DNA of 34,273 nucleotides from Nemertoderma westbladi (GCA_032718475.1 JAUCBJ010005371.1:1-34273); one strand, 5' to 3'. Counted from the first letter of the stretch, positions 1 to 8,560 are shown. Notes: generated by a model not told the origin, from the sequence alone. Numbers and translations: made by a program.

Positions 1-479
1 CTCCAGGCACCTGAAGACTTTAAGTTCTTTCGAGCCACAGTGGAAAGTGTATTTTTATACCGGGGTGAGACCTGGACACTGACTAAATCACTTGAACAAC
101 GAATTGATGGTTGCTACACAAGACTACTGAGGGCAGCCCTAAATTATATTATTATTTTATATATACTAAACATCAGCTGGAGACAGCACATGACAAACGC
201 CAAGCTTTATGGCACAATACCGCCTGTATCAACCACCCTCAGTGAACGCAGATTAAGATTGAGTGGGCACTGCTGGCGAAGTAAAGACGAGGTCATACCA
301 GATCTACTTCTCTGGCAACCAACTCATGGAAAGCGTAGTCGTGGACGACCTGCCATAACATATATATATATCAACTTGAAAGGGATACTGAACTTGGGAG
401 AAACGAAATTGCGACAACTATGGAGTATCGGGAAGCCTGGAAGGATCTCATTTCCACTGTCCGAGTTCGCTCGACCTAG
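1..479 (+). pseudogene. 3' end of a non-LTR retrotransposon ORF2 (LINE relic)
   Basis: This is the C-terminal part of a LINE reverse-transcriptase polyprotein, after the catalytic domain. From about position 40 the reading frame gives the typical thumb/C-terminal run (ETWTLTKSLEQRIDGCYTRL, then ERRLRLSGHCWR and LLLWQPTHGKRSRGRP), as in many marine-invertebrate LINEs. An AT-rich stretch near 140-170 appears inserted. The frame shifts at the (TA)n run near 358-371; the last part (REAWKDLISTVRVRST) is in another frame and ends at TAG 477-479. A (GTA)n tract follows at 482-501, which fits the microsatellite tail of such elements. It is 5' truncated by the window edge and cannot encode a working protein. 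The clade is uncertain. Confidence 0.8.
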
Positions 480-481
480 TA

Positions 482-502
482 CAGTAGTAGTAGTAGTAGT
501 AA
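482..502 (+). repeat. (GTA)n microsatellite, LINE 3' tail
   Basis: A short run of GTA/TAG trinucleotides begins directly after the LINE stop codon. It probably marks the 3' end of the inserted LINE rather than an independent microsatellite. A similar tract occurs on the other strand at 31980-32000. Confidence 0.7.
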
Positions 503-787
503 TTTCAATTTTCCCCGGTATAAATAGTAAAATAAAATATTTTTTATGGAAATTCATAAATTTATTACATGTGTTGAGAGAGGATCTACTGTATGTACAG
601 TACTGTATAAACGGTTTGCATGTAATGTGAGCAAAATCCTTACACACACCCAAAAGTTATTGCAACTTTAGTGTCTCAAGGGCGTACAACAATACGGAAC
701 TCTATTCCAATCTTAAATATCCAATTTTTGTTTATGTAGTTAGGCGGCTCCCTAGTTCCGTAACCATTGAGGGCCATTTCTCCATAG
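503..787. other. No recognisable gene
   Basis: AT-rich sequence between the LINE tail and the hairpin at 788. I see no protein-like frame, RNA gene or repeat relationship here. Confidence 0.5.
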
Positions 788-850
788 CACCGAATTCAAT
801 AACTGATAGTATGTGAGAGAATCACATACTATCACTTATGGAATTCGGTG
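788..850. repeat. Near-perfect hairpin, 29-bp arms and 5-nt loop
   Basis: The left arm 788-816 and right arm 822-850 are reverse complements at 27 of 29 positions, separated by GAGAA. Each arm contains CACCGAATTC at its outer end. The RNA or single-stranded DNA would form a strong stem-loop. It lies just left of a degenerate CAATTG minisatellite, so it may be part of the same repeat unit. No function can be read from the sequence. Confidence 0.8.
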
Positions 851-887
851 TAACGAATAAATTGGCTGGATTATCTCTCGTAGGGAT

Positions 888-965
888 CGTGGCAGGACAA
901 TTGCCCTCCCAGACAATTGCCCCCAGAGGACAATTAGGACTACCCCCTGGACAATTAATCCCCAT
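888..965 (+). repeat. Degenerate CAATTG minisatellite, copy 1
   Basis: Four to five diverged units of the type GGACAATTGCCCCC, including acaattgccctcccag, acaattgcccccagagg and ggacaattagg. The leader (cgtagggatcgtggcagg) resembles the leader of the larger array at 1466-1665 read on the opposite strand, so the two arrays are related and inverted relative to each other. The open frame across it (838-1023) is most likely incidental. Confidence 0.65.
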
Positions 966-1023
966 TGACACTTACCCACCAAACAATACCTGGAGATTGC
1001 CTCCAATCAAAATTACGAAATAA

Positions 1024-1465
1024 ATAAGGTCGCTCCGAACTAGCAAGATAGTCAAGTTCCTAACTAACTTGTTACAACTTCAAAAAATTTCATCCAGTCC
1101 ATTCCAGTCCATTTTATATTTAAAAAAATTAATGTTTGCTTATTTATGTACCGGTACTCATTAATTCCGACATTTTCCAACTTAAATATTGCATTATGTT
1201 ATAAAAAAAAAAGCTATAGCTAGCATAAGGTCAAAAAAATTGTTCTGCAGAAAAATCGTGGATAATTTGAGAAATACATTAAAATTTAAAGTTTAGAAGT
1301 GGTGATCAAATCAAATTATTCTAGGAAATCTTGGATATTTTAAAAAAATCATAAAAATTTGATGATCAAGGTTAATTATAGGCGTATTATAACTTGAATT
1401 TCATAAAACCACAGGAAATTATTTAAATTATTTCAAGATTTAATAAATATATTCTGTAAATGAGA
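1024..1465. other. AT-rich spacer, nothing recognised
   Basis: Very AT-rich with short A-runs. No coding potential or structured repeat could be identified between the two minisatellite arrays. Confidence 0.5.
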
Positions 1466-1665
1466 TATCGGGGGACAATTGTCCTGAGGTTAATTGTCCG
1501 GTGAGCAATTGTCCGGGGGACAATTGCCCGGGGGGACAATTGTCCGGGGGGCAATTGTCCGTGGGGCAATTGTCCGGGGGGCAATTGTCCGGGGGGCAAT
1601 TGCCCGGGGGGACAATTGTCCGGGGGGCAATTGTCCGTGGGGCAATTGTCCGGGGGGCAATTGTC
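1466..1665. repeat. 15-bp minisatellite centred on CAATTG, about 13 units
   Basis: A tandem array of GGGGGGCAATTGTCC-type units with variants (GTGGGG, GGGACAATTGCCC). The unit core GGACAATTGTCC is palindromic. Fifteen bases equals five codons and the unit has no stop, so several frames stay open on both strands; the minus strand can read DNCPP, RTIAP or GQLPP repeats depending on frame. This makes the long open frames weak evidence of coding. It lies about 200 bp downstream (minus sense) of the signal-peptide exon at 1872-1976, so it could be intronic or part of a following exon. Confidence 0.9.
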
Positions 1666-1871
1666 CTAGTTCCCGTAGTGATATATCGGAATGCCACTAA
1701 AAAACATCAACAAATATACATCCACTCTCGCTGACAACATGTACAGCTATCCAATAGGCCTTTTTAGAATTAGAAGTATCACTGAAACAATGTATATCTC
1801 CAACTGGGCATTGGACAAACGTGTAGGGCCTACAATCACTGTCTGATACATAAAGTCCTAAACGTACTTAC

Positions 1872-1976
1872 AGCGGCTGTGTCTCTTTCAACCGAGTCCG
1901 GATTGTTTTCTCCAAGGCACTCAACAACTAAAACAGCTGCCAGGAGTAGAGACGTTAACAGGAGTAGAGACGACAT
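1872..1976 (-). CDS. Candidate first coding exon of a secreted protein
   Basis: On the minus strand an ATG at 1976 opens 35 codons that read as a classical signal peptide: MSSLLLLTSLLLAAVLVV, then ECLGENNPDSVERDTAA. The exon runs exactly to a consensus splice donor GTAAGT (1871-1866), phase 0. About 90-115 bp upstream is a TATAAATA box (2092-2099), giving a compact promoter, 5' UTR and signal-exon arrangement. The h-region contains a short internal repeat (SLLLLTSLLL). Nothing after the donor identifies the mature protein. The best nearby acceptor (TTTTTTAG, ending at 1697) would lead into the minisatellite, where phase 0 stays open to a TAA near 1492; other AG sites at about 1733 and 1787 give early stops. 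The real second exon may lie outside the window. Likely products are a small secreted peptide or propeptide; identity unknown. Confidence 0.6.
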
Positions 1977-2087
1977 TGCCTTTAACATTGTAGAGTTACA
2001 GTAAACAATTTATTCTTCACGAAGGAAAATACAAACTTCTGTGATTGAATTTAGGGTAAACTCTACCTTCTGTATTATACAGTACAG

Positions 2088-2101
2088 TATATATTTATAC
2101 A
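2088..2101 (-). promoter_or_regulatory. TATA box for the signal-peptide exon
   Basis: Minus-strand GTATAAATATATAC contains the consensus TATAAATA. It would place transcription start near 2060-2070 and leave a 5' UTR of roughly 90 nt before the ATG at 1976. Inferred from motif and spacing only; the region is AT-rich, so chance matches occur. Confidence 0.45.
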
Positions 2102-2640
2102 AAGTAATACATGTGCATTAAAGCAAGTGTACACGTGGCAACGTTTTTGTTCGACAACCTGAGTTTTTCACCAAGTTGGTGAGAAATTTGCCACGTAACG
2201 GCCTTTAGTAACGGGTATTACATCATACAGTATTGGATGCAAAGTAGCGCAATGTTAATAAAAGGAACAGTATACTGTATGAATAAATGATTGGTGTTTA
2301 TGAAGAAAAGAAACGAGACTGATAGGACAGTACGTTCTTTCCTAATATAAAATGTGCCAGCCGTCACATAATCCACGGATGGTGACTTTGGCGTACCGGT
2401 ACAAGAAAGTGGAATCAATATATATGAATAAATAGTTGAAATACCTACTTCATGTAGTAATGCTGTAGACAGCACAATGTAGGGCAAGGCAATATATGAG
2501 GAGAAGTGATCGGTGACGAAACAACGGCTGCAAAGCACAGGATCCTCAGTTGGCTGTTACCTATCTATAAGGGAGGGGTTTGTATAGGCACTAATGTCTA
2601 ATTGGGACACAACAATCAGAAGCAAAATTTCTACAGCCTT
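2102..2640. other. No recognisable gene
   Basis: Intergenic sequence with scattered ACCGGTAC and TACTGTA motifs that recur across the window. A minus-strand open frame at 2218-2538 lacks any domain, codon pattern or neighbour that would support it. Confidence 0.45.
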
Positions 2641-2717
2641 TACTCGGATTCGAACCCGCTCCGCCAAACATTATTGTGAAAGCAGTTCAGGCGCTGTAAC
2701 CTCTCGGACACTGCGGC
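2641..2717 (-). repeat. tRNA-Ser-like SINE head or degenerate tRNA
   Basis: Read on the minus strand, 2717 to 2641 begins GCCGCAGTGTCCGAGAGGTTA, close to an A box of class II tRNAs. It ends with a perfect B box GGTTCGAATCC, with a long variable-arm-like segment between. The 5' acceptor GCCGCAG has no matching 3' strand, so a functional tRNA is unlikely. It is best read as the Pol III promoter head of a SINE or a tRNA pseudogene. The sequence following the B box continues into non-tRNA sequence toward 2540. Confidence 0.6.
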
Positions 2718-2904
2718 ATTTTGCATTGCATGTTGACTAATAAATCATAATGGATAGTGGGGTTTATATAAATCCGTCTAGACATAGACGGATAAATGAA
2801 GCCAATAGATTTAAGGAATTAAATAATAAAATACAAATTTAATATTTAATTTGAACGATCATGACCTAACTACCTAATATTTATATACAGTAGATACGAC
2901 ACGC

Positions 2905-3156
2905 CAAGCTGGGGTGATTCTAAATTAGGAAAACACTAGTAAAACTGTAAAACACTAGGAAAAGGAAAACATAGGAAAAGTACTGTAAAACACCCGACAA
3001 ACAGCGAAAATATTGATCAGAAGAAAATTTAACACAAGTACTTCTCTGAATTGACAATCCTAAATGTACTCCTCGCATAGCACACCTTAAGTAATCACCG
3101 TAAAACATAGGGAAAACAATATAAACCTTCCGGAAAACAGTGAAAAAATTGATCAG
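2905..3156 (-). repeat. Interspersed repeat R1, copy 1 (split by the Gypsy insertion)
   Basis: The minus strand of 2905-3156 matches 11837-12058 (plus) at high identity, including GATCAATTTTTTCACTG and TTACGGTGATTACTTAAGG. It carries internal variants of TGTTTTCC/TGTTTTAC. The Gypsy element interrupts this copy at 3156; the remaining R1 end resumes at 8374-8395. No coding potential is evident. Confidence 0.85.
3152..3156. repeat. Target-site duplication ATCAG, left
   Basis: ATCAG directly precedes the LTR at 3157 and recurs directly after the other LTR at 8374-8378. Five-bp duplications are usual for Gypsy integrases. Confidence 0.9.
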
Positions 3157-3479
3157 TGTATGGAGGTCACGACTAACTGTGGAGCCGGAATAATGTCGGG
3201 CGTATAATATACAGGTAGTGGACCACACAAGTACAAACAACAACAATGCTGTGCTGGGCCGTCTGTCTGGCAGTGCGCCCTATGGCTGGAGACCTAACTA
3301 CTACAGCAGTACTGTACTACTGGACTAGCTAAATGCTGTCTATCGGTCGGTGGTATCCTGAGTCTGTGTCAGGGCGTAGTCTCTGAATCCTGGTGAGTCA
3401 TCCCTACAGTACTGCAGTCCCTGAGTATCTGCTGGCATATGGGGCGAGCCATGTAGTGTGGCGAGTTTGTATCACTACA
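3157..3479 (-). repeat. Gypsy 3' LTR (323 bp)
   Basis: Bounded by TG...CA in both orientations (TGTATGG... CACTACA on plus). It nearly matches 8043-8373 but lacks an 8-bp segment (CAGACAGT) near 3409. In transcription sense it is the downstream LTR, immediately following the PPT at 3480-3490. It contains TGAGTCA, an AP-1/bZIP-type site, at 3394-3400. Confidence 0.95.
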
Positions 3480-3490
3480 CCCCCCTTCTA
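3480..3490 (-). promoter_or_regulatory. Polypurine tract of the Gypsy element
   Basis: Minus strand TAGAAGGGGGG abuts the 3' LTR start TGTAGTG. Such a tract primes plus-strand DNA synthesis. It lies about 25 bp after the pol stop codon. Confidence 0.85.
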
Positions 3491-3514
3491 GTTCGTTGCG
3501 GGGTCAACGAACTC

Positions 3515-6500
3515 TCAGAATCTGTTGGGGGGACGCCTCACGCGGGAGGGGTAGGCTCTACGAGGCCGATCGGGTTGTTGAGTGGGGGGAGTGTCAGCCC
3601 AGTGTATGCGCTTCGGTGGCGTTGCAGGTGATCTTGGGCCGTTGTCCCTCGGTATCCCGATGGCTGTTGGTGTGAGTGGGGTGCACTCTCGTGTGCCGGT
3701 AGCGGCGGTGTCCCGGATGAGGTGGCGGCGGTTCCGGGTGAGGCATCGACCGGAAGGAGTACGTACGGTGTACTTCCGGTTGGGTCTTGTTTCCGTGACA
3801 ATCCCAGTGCGGTCCCATCGCTTCGAGACTGGGTTTTGAATTCGGACCGGGTCCCCTACAGCGAATGGAATAAGGGGTTTGGCTCCGCGATTGTAGGCAG
3901 CCATCTGGGTGCCGTGGAGCGAGGGCAGTGCCTCGTCGAGCTCCGCGCGGGTCAGTTGGTGTTCCCGGAGGAAAGCGCGGCTGTGCATTGGCACTCGCGA
4001 CCGTATGGGGTGCCCAAAGAGAATCTGGGCCGGCGACATTCCATGGGCGCGGGGGGAATTTCTGAGTTCTAGGAGTCCTTCCTGGAAAGCATCTGAGTTC
4101 ATTTTCCCCCCGGTCTTGGTGAGCAACGCCTTGAGTGCCTTCACGGCAGACTCCGCGTGGCCATTGCTCTGGGGATATTCGGGAGACAATACGACGGGAT
4201 CGACCCCCCAGACCTGGAGGAAGTCGGTAAAATTCTTTCCAGCGAATTGTGGACCACCGTCGGAAGCGAAACGTAAGGGGGCGCCAAAACGCGTAAATAC
4301 GTCCCTCGCATGCGTAGCGGTAGAAGCAGAGGTTGGGGGATTCCTGTATTTGTAGACTTCGGGCCAACCGGAGTAACGATCCGCGATGGCGAGGAAATTG
4401 TGACCGTCGAGTGCGAAGAGATCTCCGGAGATTTCCTCGAATGGTCTTGTGGCCTCGCGCTCCCGTAGCATGGGTTCCTTCGCGAGGCTGGGGCGTCGAG
4501 TGAGGCAGGGCTCACAGGACTCGACGGTGGTCCGAACGTCGTTTGTCAGTCCGGGCCAGTACACTGTCTGGCGGGCGCGACGTAGCGTCTTCTCGACTCC
4601 TTGGTGTGCGGCGTGGAGGCGCGCTAGAGTGTCCCGGCGGGAGGCCCGCGGGACTACAATCCGTTGTCCGTAGAGGACGAGGTCGCGGTTGGATGAAAGT
4701 TCATCACGTAACGACCAAAAGGGTTGGACACCAGGGAGTTGGCGGGACGGCGGCGGGAATCCGGTGCGAACGGCGCCGAGGAGGTCGACGTAATCGGAGT
4801 CGGCCCGAGCCGTTGCAGCCAAAGATTGGAGGAGTAGATCGGGGTGGTCGTCATCCGGATCGAGTTCGTCCCCCACAATTGTTGCAGCCACCTGTGACGT
4901 TACAGTACATAGGTAGTGGCCCATGTCTCCGTCGTCAACAAGATCATCGTCGGATGGGTCGTCGACAGGGGAGCGGGACAGAGCATCGGGAATGCGGTGA
5001 TCCTTTCCTCTCCTCCAGATGGTAGTAAATACAAAGGAGGAGAGTTTCGACTTGAGTCGCTGGATCCATGAGTTGTCGTTGGCATCCAGCGTCTGGCGGT
5101 CGAGGATGGACACCAGGGGCTGGTGGTCTACCACCAGCGTGAAATGTGGGAGTCCCACGAGGTAGAGACGGCACTTGTGGGCGGCCCACGCAACAGTGAG
5201 GAGCTCCAGCTCCACCATCGCATAGCGCGACTCGGTTTCCGAAATAAACTGTGAACCGCATTCTACCAACCTCCAGTCGGTCCCGTGCAGCTGAAGTAGC
5301 GCGTATCCCAACCCGTTCTTCCTTGAGGCGTCAGTCTCGAGCTTAGTGTCGAGCTCCGGATCGAAGGAAGCGAGGATGGGTGGGGAGACGAGTGTGCGTT
5401 TGGTCGCCTCGAATGCCGCCTCGTGGTCAGAGTTCCATTCGTATGGATTCCTGGAACGGAGGAGGGGGCGCAGGGGGGACATCGTAGCCGAGATGTCTGT
5501 CGAAAATGGGGTGAGTTGCTCGACCAACCCAACAAAGCTCCTCAAGTCTGTAATGTTGGTTGGTCGAGGGAAATCCATTACGGCGCGGACCTTGGATGGG
5601 TCTGCCTGGATGCCGTCGGCCCCGGCAATGTAGCCTGCAAACTTAACTTTGGGTTGGGCGAGTTGTATTTTGTCAGGGTTGAGTGAGATGCCGGCTGTAC
5701 TACGGCATCGTGTGAGGAACCGTCGGACACTGGCGATGTGGTCGTCCAGGTTGTCGTCGTATAGAAGGACGTCGTCGATGACTTTCACCATACCGGGAAG
5801 TCCACGCAATGCGTCGTCGCCCCGGCGATTGAATTCGTCCCCACTCGATATGAGTCCCATTACGCCCCTCCTATACTTATACCGTCCCCAGGGGGTTACA
5901 AAAGTGGTGAGGAGTTGGGATGCTGGGTCGAGGGGGACCTGCCAATAGCCGGCGGCGGCGTCAAATACCGAGAATATCTTAGCGGTCGTGGATATCCCGG
6001 TAACCGCCACCCGCGGGCTCGGGGTGGGGTAATACGGCCGCTTAACCTGGTCGTTCAGGTGGCGGAGGTCGACGCAAACCCGGAGTTTCCCATTGGGTTT
6101 GCGAGCGACAGTGAGCGGGTGGGCCCAGTCAGTAGGTTCGGTGACCCGCTCGATGACTTCCCGTCGTTCCATCTCGTCCAGGTGGGCGCGCACCTCGTCC
6201 CGTAGCGCAAATGGTATGGGCCTCGCGCCGTTTGCGTGGAACGGGGTGGCGCCTTCCTTCAACTCAACGTGCATCGGCTCGCCGGCCATCGTACCGAGCG
6301 GTCGATCCGTGTCGTCGAATACATCGGCGAATTCGTTGAGGAGGTTCGCGCGTAAATGTGCCGTAGGATCGGTTACAGATGCTACAGAGGCGATGGGATG
6401 AGGGAAGTTGGGGTGGAGGAGTTTGAGATCGACGAGTGACTGGAAGGAGAGGATGAGTCCGTCGACTTCCGGGGAGACGCCAATGTTCACGATCGCCGAG

Positions 6501-6883
6501 TTTCCTGCGAAGAAAACTCGGGCAGCAAAAACTCCCATTATCTCCAGTGGAAGGTCGTTGGCGGCGCGTAGATCCGCAGTGGGGTGAGGAGTAAGGTCCT
6601 GGTTGCAGCCGCCCATCCGGTAGAAAATCTCCTGGCTTAGCACGGTGGCTGCAGCGCCGCTATCCGCGAGGACATTGCGTATGATTCCGCATACGTCATC
6701 ATCGTCCACGCCGCGCACCTCGACCTCGATGCGGGGGAGGTCGCAGGCGAATGTTATTGAGTTTATCGGTCCGCCGCCCGTGATCGTGTTCACTCTCGAG
6801 GCTGGTTTACCCGTTCCTTTGCCGCCCCTGGAACTGGGTTTATGTACCGAGTCGGAACGACAGATTGCTTGGAGGTGGCCCAC
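3515..6883 (-). CDS. pol: Gypsy Pol polyprotein: protease, RT, RNase H, integrase
   Basis: About 1,122 codons in one uninterrupted frame. The aspartic protease motif LADSGA lies at residues 72-77. RT has [10 protein letters not shown] (D308) and the catalytic box [10 protein letters not shown] (D370, D371), in which V replaces the more common Y of YxDD. RNase H starts near LETDAS (D518), with VVDHQPL (D586). The connection domain ends at RIPDALSR. Integrase has an HHCC zinc site (H757, H760, C790, C793) and a DD35E triad (D821, D875, E911), followed by a basic C-terminal module. The frame opens at a GTG inside the zinc knuckle, not at an ATG, so Pol is expected to be made as a Gag-Pol fusion by a -1 frameshift from gag. 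The element looks coding-competent apart from that junction. Confidence 0.93.
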   Translation of the reverse strand: MGHLQAICRSDSVHKPSSRGGKGTGKPASRVNTITGGGPINSITFACDLPRIEVEVRGVDDDDVCGIIRNVLADSGAAATVLSQEIFYRMGGCNQDLTPHPTADLRAANDLPLEIMGVFAARVFFAGNSAIVNIGVSPEVDGLILSFQSLVDLKLLHPNFPHPIASVASVTDPTAHLRANLLNEFADVFDDTDRPLGTMAGEPMHVELKEGATPFHANGARPIPFALRDEVRAHLDEMERREVIERVTEPTDWAHPLTVARKPNGKLRVCVDLRHLNDQVKRPYYPTPSPRVAVTGISTTAKIFSVFDAAAGYWQVPLDPASQLLTTFVTPWGRYKYRRGVMGLISSGDEFNRRGDDALRGLPGMVKVIDDVLLYDDNLDDHIASVRRFLTRCRSTAGISLNPDKIQLAQPKVKFAGYIAGADGIQADPSKVRAVMDFPRPTNITDLRSFVGLVEQLTPFSTDISATMSPLRPLLRSRNPYEWNSDHEAAFEATKRTLVSPPILASFDPELDTKLETDASRKNGLGYALLQLHGTDWRLVECGSQFISETESRYAMVELELLTVAWAAHKCRLYLVGLPHFTLVVDHQPLVSILDRQTLDANDNSWIQRLKSKLSSFVFTTIWRRGKDHRIPDALSRSPVDDPSDDDLVDDGDMGHYLCTVTSQVAATIVGDELDPDDDHPDLLLQSLAATARADSDYVDLLGAVRTGFPPPSRQLPGVQPFWSLRDELSSNRDLVLYGQRIVVPRASRRDTLARLHAAHQGVEKTLRRARQTVYWPGLTNDVRTTVESCEPCLTRRPSLAKEPMLREREATRPFEEISGDLFALDGHNFLAIADRYSGWPEVYKYRNPPTSASTATHARDVFTRFGAPLRFASDGGPQFAGKNFTDFLQVWGVDPVVLSPEYPQSNGHAESAVKALKALLTKTGGKMNSDAFQEGLLELRNSPRAHGMSPAQILFGHPIRSRVPMHSRAFLREHQLTRAELDEALPSLHGTQMAAYNRGAKPLIPFAVGDPVRIQNPVSKRWDRTGIVTETRPNRKYTVRTPSGRCLTRNRRHLIRDTAATGTRECTPLTPTAIGIPRDNGPRSPATPPKRIHWADTPPTQQPDRPRRAYPSRVRRPPNRF

Positions 6884-7926
6884 TTTCCACAGTTATGGCA
6901 TTTCGTGTCTTTGGCGGGGCAGTTACTCTTTCCCGGAGGGTGACTGCACCCACAGTTTCGGCATACTCCGGAGGCATTAGATGCGTGTTGGGGCGGAGGT
7001 GGGGTTTGCCGGGAGGTCGAACGCCCACGTTTGTACGACGACGTGAGTTTCGTAACCGGGGTCCCACGCCCGATTATTGAGTCATTACGCTCGCTCGCCT
7101 CCATCGATTGGCAGATGCGTACGCAATCCTCGAGGGAAGGTTGTGGAAGAACCTTGAGGAGTTCGGTGCGGGTCTCCGACGAACGGATGCTGACCAGGAT
7201 CTGCGTCACGATCTGTCGATTCCGACAGTGTTCGCAAAGTTCCACGGCGTCGCCGAGTTCCTCCAGGGCGATCCGGAACGAGTCGAAGTTTTCGTTCGGG
7301 CCCTGTCTCCGGTCGTGGAACTTTATTCCATCGATGGCGATACTGCGCTTTGACCGGAGGTGCGCCTGGAGGGCGTCGAGAACCGTCTCCACGGTGGTTG
7401 CGTCGTCGTCGATGTTGACGTTGAGCGTCACGGTGAGAGTTTGTTGTAGGTCTCGACCAATTGCGGATATTAGCGAATAAACCTGTTCGTCGCGTGGGAA
7501 TGTGGATGCTTGTTGGCGGTGTGCGTGGACTCGCCAGGCCTCTCGCCACCGACGGAACGAGGTGAAGTCGACATCGCTATCGATTTTCTCGAGATCGCGG
7601 ATATCGATAACGCGGCGTTGTGGTTGACGTGTCGGTGCGGGTTGTATCGGACTGGCCCCGCCGGGATTGGTCACACCCGCGCCCGATTGGAGTGCGCCCA
7701 TCAGTTGCGCGATCTGTGCATTGGCCTCGGCGCGCTCGCGTGCTGCACTGTCCTGCTGGTGTATCAGCATTTGAGTTAGTTTATCGAGGCGAGCGTCTGC
7801 GGCCGCCTCGCGTTGAGTGGCGTCAATGTCGCGTTTTGCCAACTCTTGACGCAAGTGGTTGAGAACGTCGATGGCGGGTTCAGTGTCGTCCGAGCCCTGT
7901 TCGGAGGGAGTTCTGTGGTCGGCCAT
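6790..7926 (-). CDS. gag: Gypsy Gag (capsid/nucleocapsid precursor)
   Basis: 378 codons from ATG 7926. The N-terminal third (residues about 25-80) is alanine/glutamine/arginine-rich and likely coiled coil. The middle (about 110-290) fits a retrotransposon capsid ([16 protein letters not shown] onward). The C terminus is basic and enters zinc-knuckle sequence: [15 protein letters not shown] and then CHNCGK, after which the gag frame runs off into WATSKQSVV and stops at 6790. The adjacent pol frame supplies the His and last Cys of that knuckle, so frames change within it. Gag and pol overlap by about 94 bp. Assignment to Gag is by position, knuckle and element context. Confidence 0.88.
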   Translation of the reverse strand: MADHRTPSEQGSDDTEPAIDVLNHLRQELAKRDIDATQREAAADARLDKLTQMLIHQQDSAARERAEANAQIAQLMGALQSGAGVTNPGGASPIQPAPTRQPQRRVIDIRDLEKIDSDVDFTSFRRWREAWRVHAHRQQASTFPRDEQVYSLISAIGRDLQQTLTVTLNVNIDDDATTVETVLDALQAHLRSKRSIAIDGIKFHDRRQGPNENFDSFRIALEELGDAVELCEHCRNRQIVTQILVSIRSSETRTELLKVLPQPSLEDCVRICQSMEASERNDSIIGRGTPVTKLTSSYKRGRSTSRQTPPPPQHASNASGVCRNCGCSHPPGKSNCPAKDTKCHNCGKWATSKQSVVPTRYINPVPGAAKERVNQPRE

Positions 7927-8028
7927 CAGTTCGCTTCTGCGTTACTCGGGGTTTGGGGTTATGCAGACAGGAGTACCGGTAGGTCCGTAGGTTTAGGATT
8001 GCGTGGTGGTTTCAGTTCACCAACACAA

Positions 8029-8042
8029 ACACAACTGCGCCA
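8029..8042 (-). promoter_or_regulatory. Gypsy primer-binding site
   Basis: Immediately inside the 5' LTR, minus strand TGGCGCAGTTGTG starts with TGG, the complement of a tRNA CCA end. The tRNA type is not certain; the sequence is of the kind described for some tRNA-Ser-primed elements. Confidence 0.75.
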
Positions 8043-8373
8043 TGTATGGAGGTCACGACTAACTGTGGAGCCGGAATAATGTCGGGCGTATAATATACAG
8101 GTAGTGGACCACACAAGTACAAACAACAACAATGCTGTGCTGGGCCGCCTGTCTGGCAGTGCGCCCTATGGCTGGAGACCTAACTACTACAGCAGTACTG
8201 TACTACTGGACTAGCTAACTGCTGTCTATCGGTCGGTGGTATCCTGAGTCTGTGTCAGGGCGTAGTCTCTGAATCCTGGTGAGTCATCCCTACAGTCAGA
8301 CAGTACTGCAGTCCCTGAGTATCTGCTGGCATATGGGGCGAGCCATGTAGTGTGGCGAGTTTGTATCACTACA
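8043..8373 (-). repeat. Gypsy 5' LTR (331 bp)
   Basis: Bounded by TGTATGG and CACTACA and followed by ATCAG at 8374-8378. It carries the 8-bp insertion relative to the other LTR and the same TGAGTCA motif at 8280-8286. As the upstream LTR in the minus sense it should hold the promoter; a TATA-like GTATATTATA sits about 60 bp from its downstream end, but the start site is not evident. Confidence 0.95.
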
Positions 8374-8395
8374 ATCAGCATTAAATTTTACCAAT
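8374..8395 (-). repeat. Remaining end of R1 copy 1 with right target duplication
   Basis: Starts with the duplicated ATCAG (8374-8378). Its reverse complement TGGTAAAATTTAATGCTGAT matches AGGTAAAATTTTATGATGAT at 11821-11840, so this is the displaced end of the R1 copy at 2905-3156. Confidence 0.85.
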
Positions 8396-8560
8396 ATGCA
8401 GCAAAAAAATAAATTTAAGGTGTCTAATACTGCCCAAAAATCTTGTTGCCAGGCAACCAAAGTACCATAACCAATCAGCATACAGTAAGCAGTATCAGTA
8501 ATATCCTTGTTTAACGGTCAGTCTGGTAGAGGCACAGAGTGCCGGTATTGCTATATTCTG
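8396..8560 (-). repeat. Repeat X, inverted copy
   Basis: The reverse complement matches 9243-9425 in order with indels at roughly 75-80 percent by eye. Shared blocks include CCTCTACCA, AAACAAGGATA, ACTGATACTGC, GTATGCTGA, TGGCAACAAG and a T-rich run ending GC(A/T)GCAT. Here X joins R1 directly; at the other copy a LINE lies between X and R1. Confidence 0.7.

Larger units (their letters stand above)
3157..8373 (-). mobile_element. Young, nearly intact Gypsy (Ty3-like) LTR retrotransposon
   Basis: A 5,217-bp element on the minus strand with two LTRs, PBS, gag, pol and PPT, flanked by the 5-bp duplication ATCAG. The LTRs differ by two substitutions (T/C in GGGCCGTCTG, A/C in GCTAAATGC) and one 8-bp indel, so insertion is recent. 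Domain order PR-RT-RH-IN is the Gypsy order. The body is much more GC-rich than its surroundings. It has split the R1 repeat; the related R1 copy at 11822-12058 shows the uninterrupted sequence. The only apparent coding discontinuity is the gag-pol frame change near 6884. It has no envelope-like third frame. Confidence 0.95.

Noticed and set aside
1466-1665. CRISPR-like array
   Set aside because: Units are contiguous tandem repeats with no unique spacers, and the DNA is animal.
838-1734. Open frames across the CAATTG minisatellites as independent genes
   Set aside because: A stop-free 15-bp unit keeps several frames open on both strands, so openness is uninformative.
2641-2717. Functional tRNA gene
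   Set aside because: No acceptor-stem pairing and poor cloverleaf despite good A and B boxes.
2920-3246. 108-codon minus-strand open frame
   Set aside because: Crosses the R1/LTR junction made by a recent insertion, so it cannot be an old gene; content is repeat sequence.
3582-7862. Many open frames of 60-260 codons on the plus strand and other minus frames
   Set aside because: They lie over the GC-rich gag-pol frames and show no domains; GC-rich coding DNA leaves shadow frames open.
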